From an uncultured Collinsella sp. (GTDB taxonomy: Bacteria > Actinomycetota > Coriobacteriia > Coriobacteriales > Coriobacteriaceae), in assembly GCA_900552385.1 (NCBI GenBank), contig URZI01000009.1:10877-74876 (forward strand): a DNA stretch of 64,000 bases, in the 5' to 3' direction. Positions 8,517 through 16,066 of the stretch are shown in pieces (position 1 is the first letter of the stretch; every line of letters starts with the position of its first letter). The notes under the pieces were generated by a model, which made no database searches, was not told where the DNA came from, and worked only from the letters and a program-made list of their open reading frames with translations. Both the position numbers and the translations under genes were made by a program.

Positions 8517-9418
8517 TAAAACCCGTGGCGCTCCAGAAAGCGGAAAGCCAGGTGGATCCAAGGGCGGACTGCCACCTGTTTGTCCTCGTTATCGACCGCG
8601 GTGTTGGCGTTGCCGAGCGAAAGGCCGTGACCGCCCTGGTCGAAGACGTGCATCTCGCATGCAACGCCCTCCTCGGCCATGCGCTGCGCAAACGGGTAGA
8701 CCTGCGCGATCGGCGCCGTCTTGTCGTCGGACACGCCCCACACAAAGGTCGGTGGCATCTGACGCGAAACATGCGTGGTGGGGCAGATGTCGGCCAGATG
8801 CTCGTCAGTTGCCTCGCCGCCCGTCACCATCGACAGGTAGTCGTTGAGCAAATCGCGCCCCGTCTTGCCGCCCGTCTTGGGCACACGCAAGTCAATGCGC
8901 GGATCGCGCGTCTGCATGTCGCGCACATAGGCAAAGTCGAGCAATGGATAGCCCAGCACCACGGCATCGGGACGAATGTCGTCCGGACGCGCCCCGGCAA
9001 GTGCCGCAAAGGGGCCGGTCTTCCACTGTGTTGCCAGCGAGGCGCAAATCATGCCGCCAGCAGAAAAGCCCACGACGCACACGCGCTTAGGATCGACATG
9101 CCACTCGTCGGCGTTGGCGCGCACCGTGGCGACCATCTTGGCAAGATCTGCCTGGGGGTGCGGAAAGCTCACGTCACCCGTAGAACTCGTGACATAGTTG
9201 AGCACAAAGGCCTGGTAACCGTGATCCAAAAACGCAAACGCCACAGGATCCTGCTCATGCGGAGCGATATGCGTAAACGCACCTCCGCCACAGATAATCA
9301 CCGCGGGGCGGCGGCCATTCGGTTTATCGGGCAACGGCTCGGCACCCAAATACGTAAACGTCGCCGGATAATCCTCGGTCGGCTCCTCGCCCCACAGCGC
9401 ATGGTTCTCGACAATCAT
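8516..9418 (-). CDS. Alpha/beta hydrolase, esterase/acetylxylan esterase-like
   Basis: 300 residues from the ATG at 9418, with AAGGGAG seven bases upstream; the longer frame to 9625 is not supported. It shows the HGGG-like oxyanion region as IICGGGAFTHIAPHEQDP, the nucleophile elbow GFSAGG (Ser), a late acid in SDDKTAP and the catalytic His in DQGGHGLSLG. There is no signal peptide, so it is cytoplasmic. Family members deacylate sugars or small esters; the exact substrate cannot be told. It lies alone between feoAB and the PTS IIA gene, and might act on sugars taken up by the neighbouring PTS, though nothing in the sequence ties it to them. Confidence 0.75.
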   Translation of the reverse strand: MIVENHALWGEEPTEDYPATFTYLGAEPLPDKPNGRRPAVIICGGGAFTHIAPHEQDPVAFAFLDHGYQAFVLNYVTSSTGDVSFPHPQADLAKMVATVRANADEWHVDPKRVCVVGFSAGGMICASLATQWKTGPFAALAGARPDDIRPDAVVLGYPLLDFAYVRDMQTRDPRIDLRVPKTGGKTGRDLLNDYLSMVTGGEATDEHLADICPTTHVSRQMPPTFVWGVSDDKTAPIAQVYPFAQRMAEEGVACEMHVFDQGGHGLSLGNANTAVDNEDKQVAVRPWIHLAFRFLERHGF

Positions 9419-9604
9419 ATGTGCTCCCTTCGCGCAAATTATGCGCCCTTGTTTTTCGCCTTCAAGCGTACCCCACTTGAACCCGTGGCGCAGAAACACT
9501 CCGGCAATAAGTTTCCCTTCAACTGATATATCACATAATCCCAGTTCAGAGGTATCGTTGAGCAGCGTAGAATAGGGGCGTTGACCAAGCCGCGAAACAC
9601 ATGT

Positions 9605-9614
9605 GAAACGTTTC
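9605..9614 (+). promoter_or_regulatory. GAAACGTTTC palindrome upstream of PTS IIA gene
   Basis: Perfect 10-base palindrome 48 bases before the IIA start, with flanks GT and CC. It resembles the central part of LacI/CcpA-type operators. It is short enough to arise by chance, so this is a weak call. Confidence 0.3.
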
Positions 9615-9661
9615 CGGCAAACCAAACGCGCGATATGCGCCTATTTAAGTTGGAGGCAACT

Positions 9662-10225
9662 ATGGGTCTGCTCGATTCGCTTAAGTCCACCTTCACCTCG
9701 ACCGGCGAGGCGTCCGTTCCGCCCGCAGCAAGCTTCGCTACCCGCGAAGGCGTCATCTATGCCCCCGTCAACGGCGTGCTCGTCAACCTGAACGAGGTTC
9801 CCGACGAGACGATCGCCTCGGGCATGCTTGGCCAGGGCTATGGCATCGAGCCCATTACCGGCACCATCTATGCGCCCGCCAACGGCCGCATCGGTGCCAC
9901 CACTGTCACCAACCACTCCATCGGCATGATCACCGAGGACGGCCTGCGCGTGTTCATCCATGTTGGCCTGGGCACCGTGGAAATGAACGGCAAGGGTTTT
10001 GCCCGCTTTGTCGAGATGGGCGATGTGGTCAAGGCAGGCCAGCCGCTCATCAGCTTCGACCGCGAGGCCATTAAGGCCGCTGGTCACGAGGACATCGTGA
10101 CCGTCATCGTCTCCGAGCTCGATCGTCTTAAGAGCATCGACCATGTCGGCGAGTCTGGAACGCTTATCGGTGGCAACCCGCTCGTCAAGCTTGGCGACCC
10201 GCTGCTGGTTGCCAAGACCAAGTAG
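9662..10225 (+). CDS. Stand-alone PTS glucose-type IIA protein
   Basis: 187 residues from the ATG at 9662, preceded by TTGGAGG seven bases upstream. EIIA-1 fold: VYAPVNG-like entry IYAPVNGVLVNLNEVPDE, then YAPANGRIGATTVTNHSIGM and FIHVGLGTVEMNGKGF. The His in FIHVGLG is the phosphoryl acceptor. It receives phosphate from HPr and passes it to an EIIB domain in the cytoplasm. It has no membrane or EIIB domain of its own and no adjoining permease, so it may serve the IIA-less EIIBC encoded at 3921-5585 and others; this pairing is inference. The N-terminal extension of about 30 residues (Ser/Thr/Ala-rich) is typical of Crr-like proteins. Confidence 0.88.
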   Translation: MGLLDSLKSTFTSTGEASVPPAASFATREGVIYAPVNGVLVNLNEVPDETIASGMLGQGYGIEPITGTIYAPANGRIGATTVTNHSIGMITEDGLRVFIHVGLGTVEMNGKGFARFVEMGDVVKAGQPLISFDREAIKAAGHEDIVTVIVSELDRLKSIDHVGESGTLIGGNPLVKLGDPLLVAKTK

Positions 10226-10262
10226 CCAGGCCCCACGCCACACAGCCAAAAGGCACCTCGTC

Positions 10263-10301
10263 AAGCGCCCGCGACCATTTGGCCGCGGGCGCTTTTCGTT
10301 T
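10263..10301 (+). terminator. Rho-independent terminator after PTS IIA gene
   Basis: AAGCGCCCGCG (10263-10273) pairs with CGCGGGCGCTT (10284-10294), followed by TTTCGTTT. Confidence 0.85.
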
Positions 10302-10406
10302 GAAAAACCATCCCGCCAATGCCTTATCTGTATAGCCCAAATGAGCCGAGCTGCTAGAATATCGAACTGTATGGATAACTATCATTCAACCGTTATGGGA
10401 GGATAC

Positions 10407-11810
10407 GTGAACCGCACCAAAATCGCGCAGCTCTATGCCGATGCCGAGTCGCTCGGCGGCCAGACCGTCACCGTCGCCGGCTGGGTCAAGTCCGTCCGCG
10501 ACATGAAGAACTTTGGCTTTGTTACGCTCAACGACGGCAGCTGCTTCCGCGACCTGCAGGTCGTCATGAACCGCGAGGCACTCGACAACTACGACGAGAT
10601 CGCCCATCAAAACGTCTCGGCCGCACTCATTTGCACCGGCACCGTCAAGCTGACCCCCGATGCGCCCCAGCCTTTCGAGCTTTCTGCCACCTCCATCGAG
10701 GTCGAGGGCACGAGTGCCCCGGATTACCCGCTGCAGAAGAAGCGCGCAACCGTCGAGTTCCTGCGCACCCAGCAGCACCTGCGCCCGCGCACCAACCTGT
10801 TCCGCGCCGTGTTCCGCATCCGCTCTGTCGCGGCTGCCGCCATCCACCGCTTCTTCCAGGAGCAGGGCTTTGTCTACGTCAACACCCCCATCATCACCAC
10901 GAGTGACTGCGAGGGCGCCGGCGAGATGTTCCGCGTGACCACGCTCGACCCCAAAAATCCGCCCCTCACCGAGTCCGGCGAGGTCGACTGGAGCCAGGAC
11001 TTCTTTGGCAAGCATGCGAGCCTCACCGTGTCCGGCCAGCTCAATGCCGAGAACTTTGCCATGGCCTTTGGCGACGTGTACACCTTTGGCCCCACCTTCC
11101 GTGCCGAGAATTCCAACACCACGCGCCACGCCGCCGAGTTTTGGATGATCGAGCCCGAGATGGCCTTTGCCGACCTTAACGACTACATGGATAACGCCGA
11201 GGCCATGCTCAAGTACGTCCTTAAGGACGTCATGGCAACCTGCCCCGACGAGCTCAATATGCTCAACAAGTTTGTGGACAAGGGTCTGCTCGAGCGCCTG
11301 GACCATGTCGCCAACTCCGACTTTGCCCGCGTTACCTACACCGAGGCCGTCGAGATCCTGGAGCAGGCAGTCGCTGCTGGCCACCAGTTTGATTACCCCG
11401 TCAGCTGGGGCATCGACCTGCAGACCGAGCACGAGCGCTTCCTGACCGAGGAGCACTTTAAGCGCCCGACCTTCGTGACCGACTACCCGGCCGAAATCAA
11501 GGCGTTCTACATGCGCATGAACGAGGACGGCAAGACCGTCGCCGCCGCCGACTGCCTGGTGCCCGGTATCGGCGAGATTATCGGCGGCTCCCAGCGCGAG
11601 GAGCGCCTAGACCTGCTCGAGGCCCGCATCAAGGACCTGGGCATGAATCCCGAGCAGTACAAGTACTACCTTGACCTGCGCCGCTACGGTTCCTGCAAGC
11701 ACGCCGGCTACGGTCTGGGCTTCGAGCGCTTGGTCATGTATCTGACCGGCGTGGGCAACATCCGCGACGTCCTGCCGCACCCGCGCACCGTGGGCAACGC
11801 CGACTTCTAA
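10407..11810 (+). CDS. asnS: Asparaginyl-tRNA synthetase
   Basis: 467 residues from the GTG at 10407, which has GGGAGG five bases upstream and gives the usual N-terminus NRTKIAQLY. An ATG at 10371 has no ribosome site. The N-terminal OB-fold anticodon-binding domain (about 1-110, VTVAGWVKSVRDMKNFGFVT) is followed by a class II catalytic core with motif 2 (FGPTFRAENSNTTRHAAEFW) and motif 3 (GYGLGFERLVMYLTG). The length matches E. coli AsnS (466). It charges tRNA-Asn in the cytoplasm. It is monocistronic: an IIA terminator precedes it and its own terminator follows. Confidence 0.95.
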   Translation: MNRTKIAQLYADAESLGGQTVTVAGWVKSVRDMKNFGFVTLNDGSCFRDLQVVMNREALDNYDEIAHQNVSAALICTGTVKLTPDAPQPFELSATSIEVEGTSAPDYPLQKKRATVEFLRTQQHLRPRTNLFRAVFRIRSVAAAAIHRFFQEQGFVYVNTPIITTSDCEGAGEMFRVTTLDPKNPPLTESGEVDWSQDFFGKHASLTVSGQLNAENFAMAFGDVYTFGPTFRAENSNTTRHAAEFWMIEPEMAFADLNDYMDNAEAMLKYVLKDVMATCPDELNMLNKFVDKGLLERLDHVANSDFARVTYTEAVEILEQAVAAGHQFDYPVSWGIDLQTEHERFLTEEHFKRPTFVTDYPAEIKAFYMRMNEDGKTVAAADCLVPGIGEIIGGSQREERLDLLEARIKDLGMNPEQYKYYLDLRRYGSCKHAGYGLGFERLVMYLTGVGNIRDVLPHPRTVGNADF

Positions 11811-11856
11811 TCGTCGGACGCTAGCTCGCGTCGCCACACGCCAACGCTCATCGCAC

Positions 11857-11892
11857 AAGCGTCTCTCGACATCGGTCGAGAGACGCTTTTTT
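11857..11892 (+). terminator. Rho-independent terminator after asnS
   Basis: AAGCGTCTCTCGAC (11857-11870) pairs with GTCGAGAGACGCTT (11875-11888), four-base loop, then a T-run. Confidence 0.9.
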
Positions 11893-12068
11893 CAACAGCA
11901 TTCGTCAAGCTTTTGGCAAGTTTTTGGTCAGTTGAGCAGGGCTGTTGAAAACTCGACCTGCCGTTTGCCGACGACTACCGACCGCCCAGAGCGCCCTGCG
12001 CCCCTGGGAAAGCCCCACGTCCTAGGCTCCATACCGTCGCCACCCAAAACGGAAAGGACGTGGGCACG

Positions 12069-12854
12069 ATGACCGAAGCCGCTGTTGAAACCTACGACAC
12101 CACGACGAGGGGCGCCGCCTCGATGGCAGCCTATCGCGCCGTTCGCATCCTGCAACTATTAAGCGAAAACACTGGCGAGGACAAGGCCATGCTTTCCGAT
12201 GAGCTGATCCGGCGCCTCGCCCATCCTGACGACCCCGCCCGCATGCCCATCTCGGCGGCGCGGCGCAGCATCTACACCGCCATCTCCGCGCTTCGCCATG
12301 CCGGATACGAAATTGAGTACAAACGCGGCGTGGGCTACAAACTTCTTACCCGTCCGCTCACCGACGAAGAGATCATCCGGCTCCACGGTATGGTCATGCG
12401 CAACCGCTCCACGCCTATCGCTATCCGCAAGAGCATGGCGCAGCACTTAGTTGCCATGGCGAGTGCCGACGTTCGCGGCTACCTCGATACACCCGAACCC
12501 GTTCCAAGCGCAGGCAGCAAGGCTACCAAGGCAACACGCACGCCCATCAAGCGCATCGACACGTGCGAGCTCGTCGAGCAGGCCATCGACCACGGAACCA
12601 CGGTGAGTTTTGATATTTCGAGCGTCACGACGCGTGGCGAAACCGAAGCAGCACGAATGACACTCCGTCCCTTTGCCATCAGGCAGCGCGATGGCATCTC
12701 GTATCTGCTGGGAACGGTCTACGACGCCCGAGGCGCCGATGACACGTTGCGTACCGTAGAGATTGGCCGAATGAGAAACGTTACCACACGTCTCCTCGAC
12801 GGCAAGAAGCTCTTCGCCGCCCTAGACGAGGACGACGCCTCCTCCGCCGCATAA
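12069..12854 (+). CDS. WYL-type transcriptional regulator
   Basis: 261 residues from the ATG at 12069, with GGAAAGGA ten bases upstream; a GTG at 12060 is too close to that site. The N-terminal part (about 20-105) is a winged-helix region with ISAARRSIYTAISALRHAGYEIEYKRGVGYKL, the wing hairpin of DeoR/WYL proteins. The C-terminal half (about 165-250) has TVSFDISSVTTRGET and LRPFAIRQRDGISYLLGTV, matching a WYL ligand-sensing domain. WYL regulators often bind nucleic acid or nucleotide ligands and control diverse genes. Its target is not evident; the following ABC transporter has its own promoter. Confidence 0.7.
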   Translation: MTEAAVETYDTTTRGAASMAAYRAVRILQLLSENTGEDKAMLSDELIRRLAHPDDPARMPISAARRSIYTAISALRHAGYEIEYKRGVGYKLLTRPLTDEEIIRLHGMVMRNRSTPIAIRKSMAQHLVAMASADVRGYLDTPEPVPSAGSKATKATRTPIKRIDTCELVEQAIDHGTTVSFDISSVTTRGETEAARMTLRPFAIRQRDGISYLLGTVYDARGADDTLRTVEIGRMRNVTTRLLDGKKLFAALDEDDASSAA

Positions 12855-12923
12855 GACCCTCCGCCGCCCATTCGACTACCCGTACCGCCCATCCGATTCT
12901 GTATTAAAAAACCCGCCAGGCTG

Positions 12924-12951
12924 TTGTAAAAATGGACATCAGCGCTACTAT
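12924..12951 (+). promoter_or_regulatory. Sigma-70 type promoter for the TrpXYZ-like operon
   Basis: TTGTAA (12924-12929), 16-base spacer, TACTAT (12946-12951), about 65 bases before the lipoprotein start. An inverted TGCAC / GTGCA pair in the transcribed leader (12961-12980) could be an operator or a small hairpin. Confidence 0.5.
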
Positions 12952-13014
12952 AGTTCCACTTGCACTTTGTCCCAGTGCAGTGTTTCCAGCCATTTTTATA
13001 CTGGGGGTAATGAT

Positions 13015-13995
13015 ATGAAGGACATCACCATCAGCCGCAGGAGCCTTCTGGTCTCCGCCGGCCTGCTCGCGCTCGCCCCGCTCGCCGGATGCGGCGGCAA
13101 CTCCGGTTCCGGCTCCGCTGCCGCCGGTTCCGACTACACCATCGGCGTTCTGCAGCTCACCGAGCACTCCGCGCTCGATGCCGCCAACGCCGGCTTCGTC
13201 AAGGCCATCAAGAAGAGCGGCCTTAAGGTCAAGATCGACCAGAAGAACGCCCAGAACGACCAGTCCACGTGTAAGTCCATTGCCGACAAGTTTGTGGGCG
13301 ACAACGTCAACCTGATTTATGCCATCGCCACGCCCGCCGCGCAGGCTGCCGCCGGCGCCACGGCCGATATCCCCATCGTGGGCTGCGCCATCACCGACTA
13401 CGCCGCCTCCGGCCTGGTCCAGGACAACGACAAGCCCGGCACCAACGTCACGGGCGCTTCCGACCTCACCCCGGTCGCCGAGCAGCTCGAGATGATGCAG
13501 AAGGTCCTGCCCGACGTTAAAAAGGTCGGCCTGCTCTACTGCACCGCCGAGTCCAACTCCGACGTCCAGATCAAGGCCGCCAAGAAGGAGCTCGACAAGC
13601 TGGGCCTCGAGTACACTGACTTCACCGTCTCGAGCTCCAACGAGATTCAGTCCGTCGTCGAGTCTGCCGTGGGCAAGGTCGACGCGCTGTACTCCCCCAC
13701 CGACAACACCATCGCCGCGGGTGCCTCGCAGGTCGGCCAGATCTGCAAGGAAAACAAGCTTCCCTTCGTGACTGGCGAGGAGGGTATGTGCATGGCCGGC
13801 GGCCTGTTCACCCTCTCCATCAATTACGAGGACCTGGGCTACGCCGCGGGCGAGATGGCCGTTAAGATCCTGAAGGGCGAGGCCAAGCCCGAGGATATGC
13901 CGATCAAGCACCTCTCGAGCAAGGACCTGGTCGTCGTCAAGAACGACGAAATGGCCGAGGCCCTGGGCATCGACCTTTCCGCTCTGGATGCGTAA
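13015..13995 (+). CDS. ABC transporter substrate-binding lipoprotein (TrpX-like)
   Basis: 326 residues from the ATG at 13015. A twin-arginine-like signal region (SRRSLLVSAGLLALAPLAGC) carries the lipobox Cys at residue 26, so it is a lipoprotein on the outer face of the membrane. The mature part is a periplasmic-binding fold of the ABC_sub_bind type: YTIGVLQLTEHSALDAANAG, IYAIATPAAQAAAG, VGLLYCTAESNSDVQIK and LFTLSINYEDLGYAAGEMAV. Family members bind aromatic amino acids in the TrpXYZ group, but the specificity is not proven here. The permease and ATPase genes follow, 203 bases downstream. Confidence 0.85.
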   Translation: MKDITISRRSLLVSAGLLALAPLAGCGGNSGSGSAAAGSDYTIGVLQLTEHSALDAANAGFVKAIKKSGLKVKIDQKNAQNDQSTCKSIADKFVGDNVNLIYAIATPAAQAAAGATADIPIVGCAITDYAASGLVQDNDKPGTNVTGASDLTPVAEQLEMMQKVLPDVKKVGLLYCTAESNSDVQIKAAKKELDKLGLEYTDFTVSSSNEIQSVVESAVGKVDALYSPTDNTIAAGASQVGQICKENKLPFVTGEEGMCMAGGLFTLSINYEDLGYAAGEMAVKILKGEAKPEDMPIKHLSSKDLVVVKNDEMAEALGIDLSALDA

Positions 13996-14198
13996 TGCCA
14001 TACGCGGCATGCGTCTAGAGCCCGTGCTCGCGCTTTAGCCGCGTTATTCAATATCTGAGCCACAGGGGCGGGCGCTGTAGACCGGCGTTCGCCCTGCTTG
14101 TTTCGGATGAGTCAAAACATCCGGCCGCAGCTCTTTTATGCATTGTTACCGCTATCATGGTGACTCACGTGTCCACCCTATCCTAGGAGGTATGAAGC

Positions 14199-15122
14199 AT
14201 GCTCATTGCATTGCAGGGCGCCGTTTCGCAGGGCGTCCTCTGGGGCATTATGGTGCTTGGCGTGTTTATCACGTTCCGCCTGCTCGACATTCCCGATATG
14301 ACCTGCGACGGCAGCTTTGCCCTCGGCGGCTGCGTCTGCGCTGTGCTCATCGTCAATAACAACGTCGACCCGCTGCTCGCCGTGCTGGCCGGTATGTGCG
14401 CCGGCGCCATCGCGGGTGCCGTCACGGGCATTTTGACCACCGTCTTTGAGATTCCCGCGATCCTCGCCGGAATCCTCACCCAGATCAGCCTGTGGTCCAT
14501 CAACCTGCGCATCATGGGCAAGTCCAATACGCCCATTCTTGCCAAGGGCACCGTGTTCTCGGCCGTCAGCAATATGACCGGTCTGCCGCAGTCCACCGTT
14601 GCCATCATCTTGGGCATCCTGCTCGCCGTGGCTATCGTTGCCATCCTGTATTGGTTCTTTGGCACCGAGATCGGCTCGGCGCTGCGCGCCACCGGCAACA
14701 ACGAGTACATGATCCGCGCTCTGGGCGTCAACACCAACTCCACCAAGATGATCGCCCTCGTGCTCTCCAACGCCCTCATCGGCCTTTCGGGCGCGCTCAT
14801 CTGCCAGAGCCAAAAGTATGCCGACATTGGTATGGGCACCGGCGCCATCGTTATCGGTCTTGCCGCCATTGTTATCGGTGAGGTGCTCGGCCGTCTGCTG
14901 CCCGGCGGCCTCACGCAGTTTAGCGTTCGCCTGGCCTCTGCCGTCTTTGGCTCCGTGGTGTACTTCCTCATCCGCGCCATCGTGCTGCAGCTGGGCATGG
15001 ACGCCAACGACATGAAGCTGCTCTCCGCCGTGATCGTTGCCGTGGCCCTGTGCGTACCCGTCGTTTGGGAGCGCTATAAGCTCCGCAGCTCCTACACGAA
15101 GGGAGATGAGGCAGATGCTTAA
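14199..15122 (+). CDS. ABC transporter permease (TrpY-like)
   Basis: 307 residues from the ATG at 14199, which has AGGAGG eight bases upstream. An ATG at 14192 is in another frame. It is a BPD_transp_2 permease with eight to nine helices. It opens with LIALQGAVSQGVLWGIMVLG and includes the conserved LDIPDMTCDGSFALGG and ATGNNEYMIRALGVNTNSTK loop, which contacts the ATPase. It forms the membrane channel of the importer with the lipoprotein upstream. Its end overlaps the ATPase start by eight bases, a sign of translational coupling. The 200-base gap before it holds an imperfect GC-rich hairpin that could reduce downstream expression. Confidence 0.87.
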   Translation: MLIALQGAVSQGVLWGIMVLGVFITFRLLDIPDMTCDGSFALGGCVCAVLIVNNNVDPLLAVLAGMCAGAIAGAVTGILTTVFEIPAILAGILTQISLWSINLRIMGKSNTPILAKGTVFSAVSNMTGLPQSTVAIILGILLAVAIVAILYWFFGTEIGSALRATGNNEYMIRALGVNTNSTKMIALVLSNALIGLSGALICQSQKYADIGMGTGAIVIGLAAIVIGEVLGRLLPGGLTQFSVRLASAVFGSVVYFLIRAIVLQLGMDANDMKLLSAVIVAVALCVPVVWERYKLRSSYTKGDEADA

Positions 15123-15909
15123 GCTATCGCACGTCAAGAAGACCTTTAACAAGGGCACCGTCACCGAGAAGCGCGCGCTCACCGGCGTCGACCTCACCCT
15201 AAATGACGGCGACTTTGTAACCGTGATCGGCGGCAACGGCGCCGGCAAGTCCACGTTGCTCAACATGATCGCCGGCGTGTACCCGCTCGATTCGGGCGTT
15301 ATTGAGCTCGACGGCACCGACATCTCGCGCCTGAGCGAGTCGCAGCGCGCCAAGTACCTGGGCCGCGTGTTTCAGGACCCCATGCGCGGTACCGCTGCCG
15401 ACATGCAGATCGCCGAGAACCTGGCCCTCGCCAAGCGTCGCGGCCAGCGTCGCGGCCTTTCGTGGGGCGTCACCAAGGCCGAGAAAGATGAGTACGTCGA
15501 GCTGCTCAAGCGCCTGGACCTTGGTCTGGACACGCGTCTCAACGCCAAGGTCGGCCTGCTCTCGGGCGGCCAGCGCCAGGCACTCACCCTGCTGATGGCC
15601 ACGCTCACCAGGCCGCGCCTGCTGCTGCTCGACGAGCACACCGCGGCCCTCGACCCCAAGACGGCCTCTAAGGTGCTTAACCTGACCGAGGAGATCGTCG
15701 ACGAGAACCACCTGACCACGCTCATGGTCACGCACAACATGAACGACGCCATCCGTCTGGGCAACCGTCTGATCATGATGCACGAAGGCCACGTGATCTA
15801 CGACGTGACGGGCAATGAGAAGAAGTCGCTCACCGTAGCCGACCTGCTGCAGAAGTTCGAGGAGGTCTCGGGCGGCGAGCTCGCCAACGACCGCATGCTG
15901 CTAAGCTAA
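15115..15909 (+). CDS. ABC transporter ATP-binding protein (TrpZ-like)
   Basis: 264 residues from the ATG at 15115, nine bases after GGGAG and overlapping the permease stop. Walker A is GGNGAGKST, the Q-loop region is RVFQDPMRGTAADMQ, the signature is LLSGGQRQAL, Walker B is LLLLDEHTAALD and the H-loop is MVTHN. It energises the importer formed with the two genes upstream. The TAADMQIAENLALA sequence after the Q-loop is typical of the ATPases paired with BPD_transp_2 permeases of amino-acid importers. Confidence 0.9.
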   Translation: MLKLSHVKKTFNKGTVTEKRALTGVDLTLNDGDFVTVIGGNGAGKSTLLNMIAGVYPLDSGVIELDGTDISRLSESQRAKYLGRVFQDPMRGTAADMQIAENLALAKRRGQRRGLSWGVTKAEKDEYVELLKRLDLGLDTRLNAKVGLLSGGQRQALTLLMATLTRPRLLLLDEHTAALDPKTASKVLNLTEEIVDENHLTTLMVTHNMNDAIRLGNRLIMMHEGHVIYDVTGNEKKSLTVADLLQKFEEVSGGELANDRMLLS

Positions 15910-15945
15910 ACCTACCAAAAAGGGACAGGTTTATTTTGGCAGGTT
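15909..15945. repeat. Hairpin repeat with AGGGACAGG core after ABC operon
   Basis: AACCTACCAAAA (15909-15920) pairs with TTTTGGCAGGTT (15934-15945), one mismatch, around AGGGACAGGTTTA. A member of the dispersed GGGACAG hairpin family. Confidence 0.55.
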
Positions 15946-15962
15946 TTATCTGCGCAAACGTC

Positions 15963-16002
15963 AAAACCGCCGCAAAGGGACAGACGTCCTTGCGGCGGTT
16001 TT
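15963..16002 (+). terminator. Terminator-like hairpin repeat with GGGACAG core
   Basis: AAAACCGCCGCAA (15963-15975) pairs perfectly with TTGCGGCGGTTTT (15990-16002). The loop contains AGGGACAGACGTCC. The terminal T-run makes it a plausible terminator for the ABC operon, and its core links it to the repeat family. Confidence 0.7.
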
Positions 16003-16066
16003 CGCATATTATGTCGATAATCCGATATTCAACCAGACATTCTGGCTAAGGACTAAGGAAACTGCC

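Noticed and set aside
12855..13014. Possible T-box or tryptophan riboswitch before the TrpX-like gene
   Set aside because: No T-box sequence or specifier stem is visible; only a promoter and a small inverted repeat.
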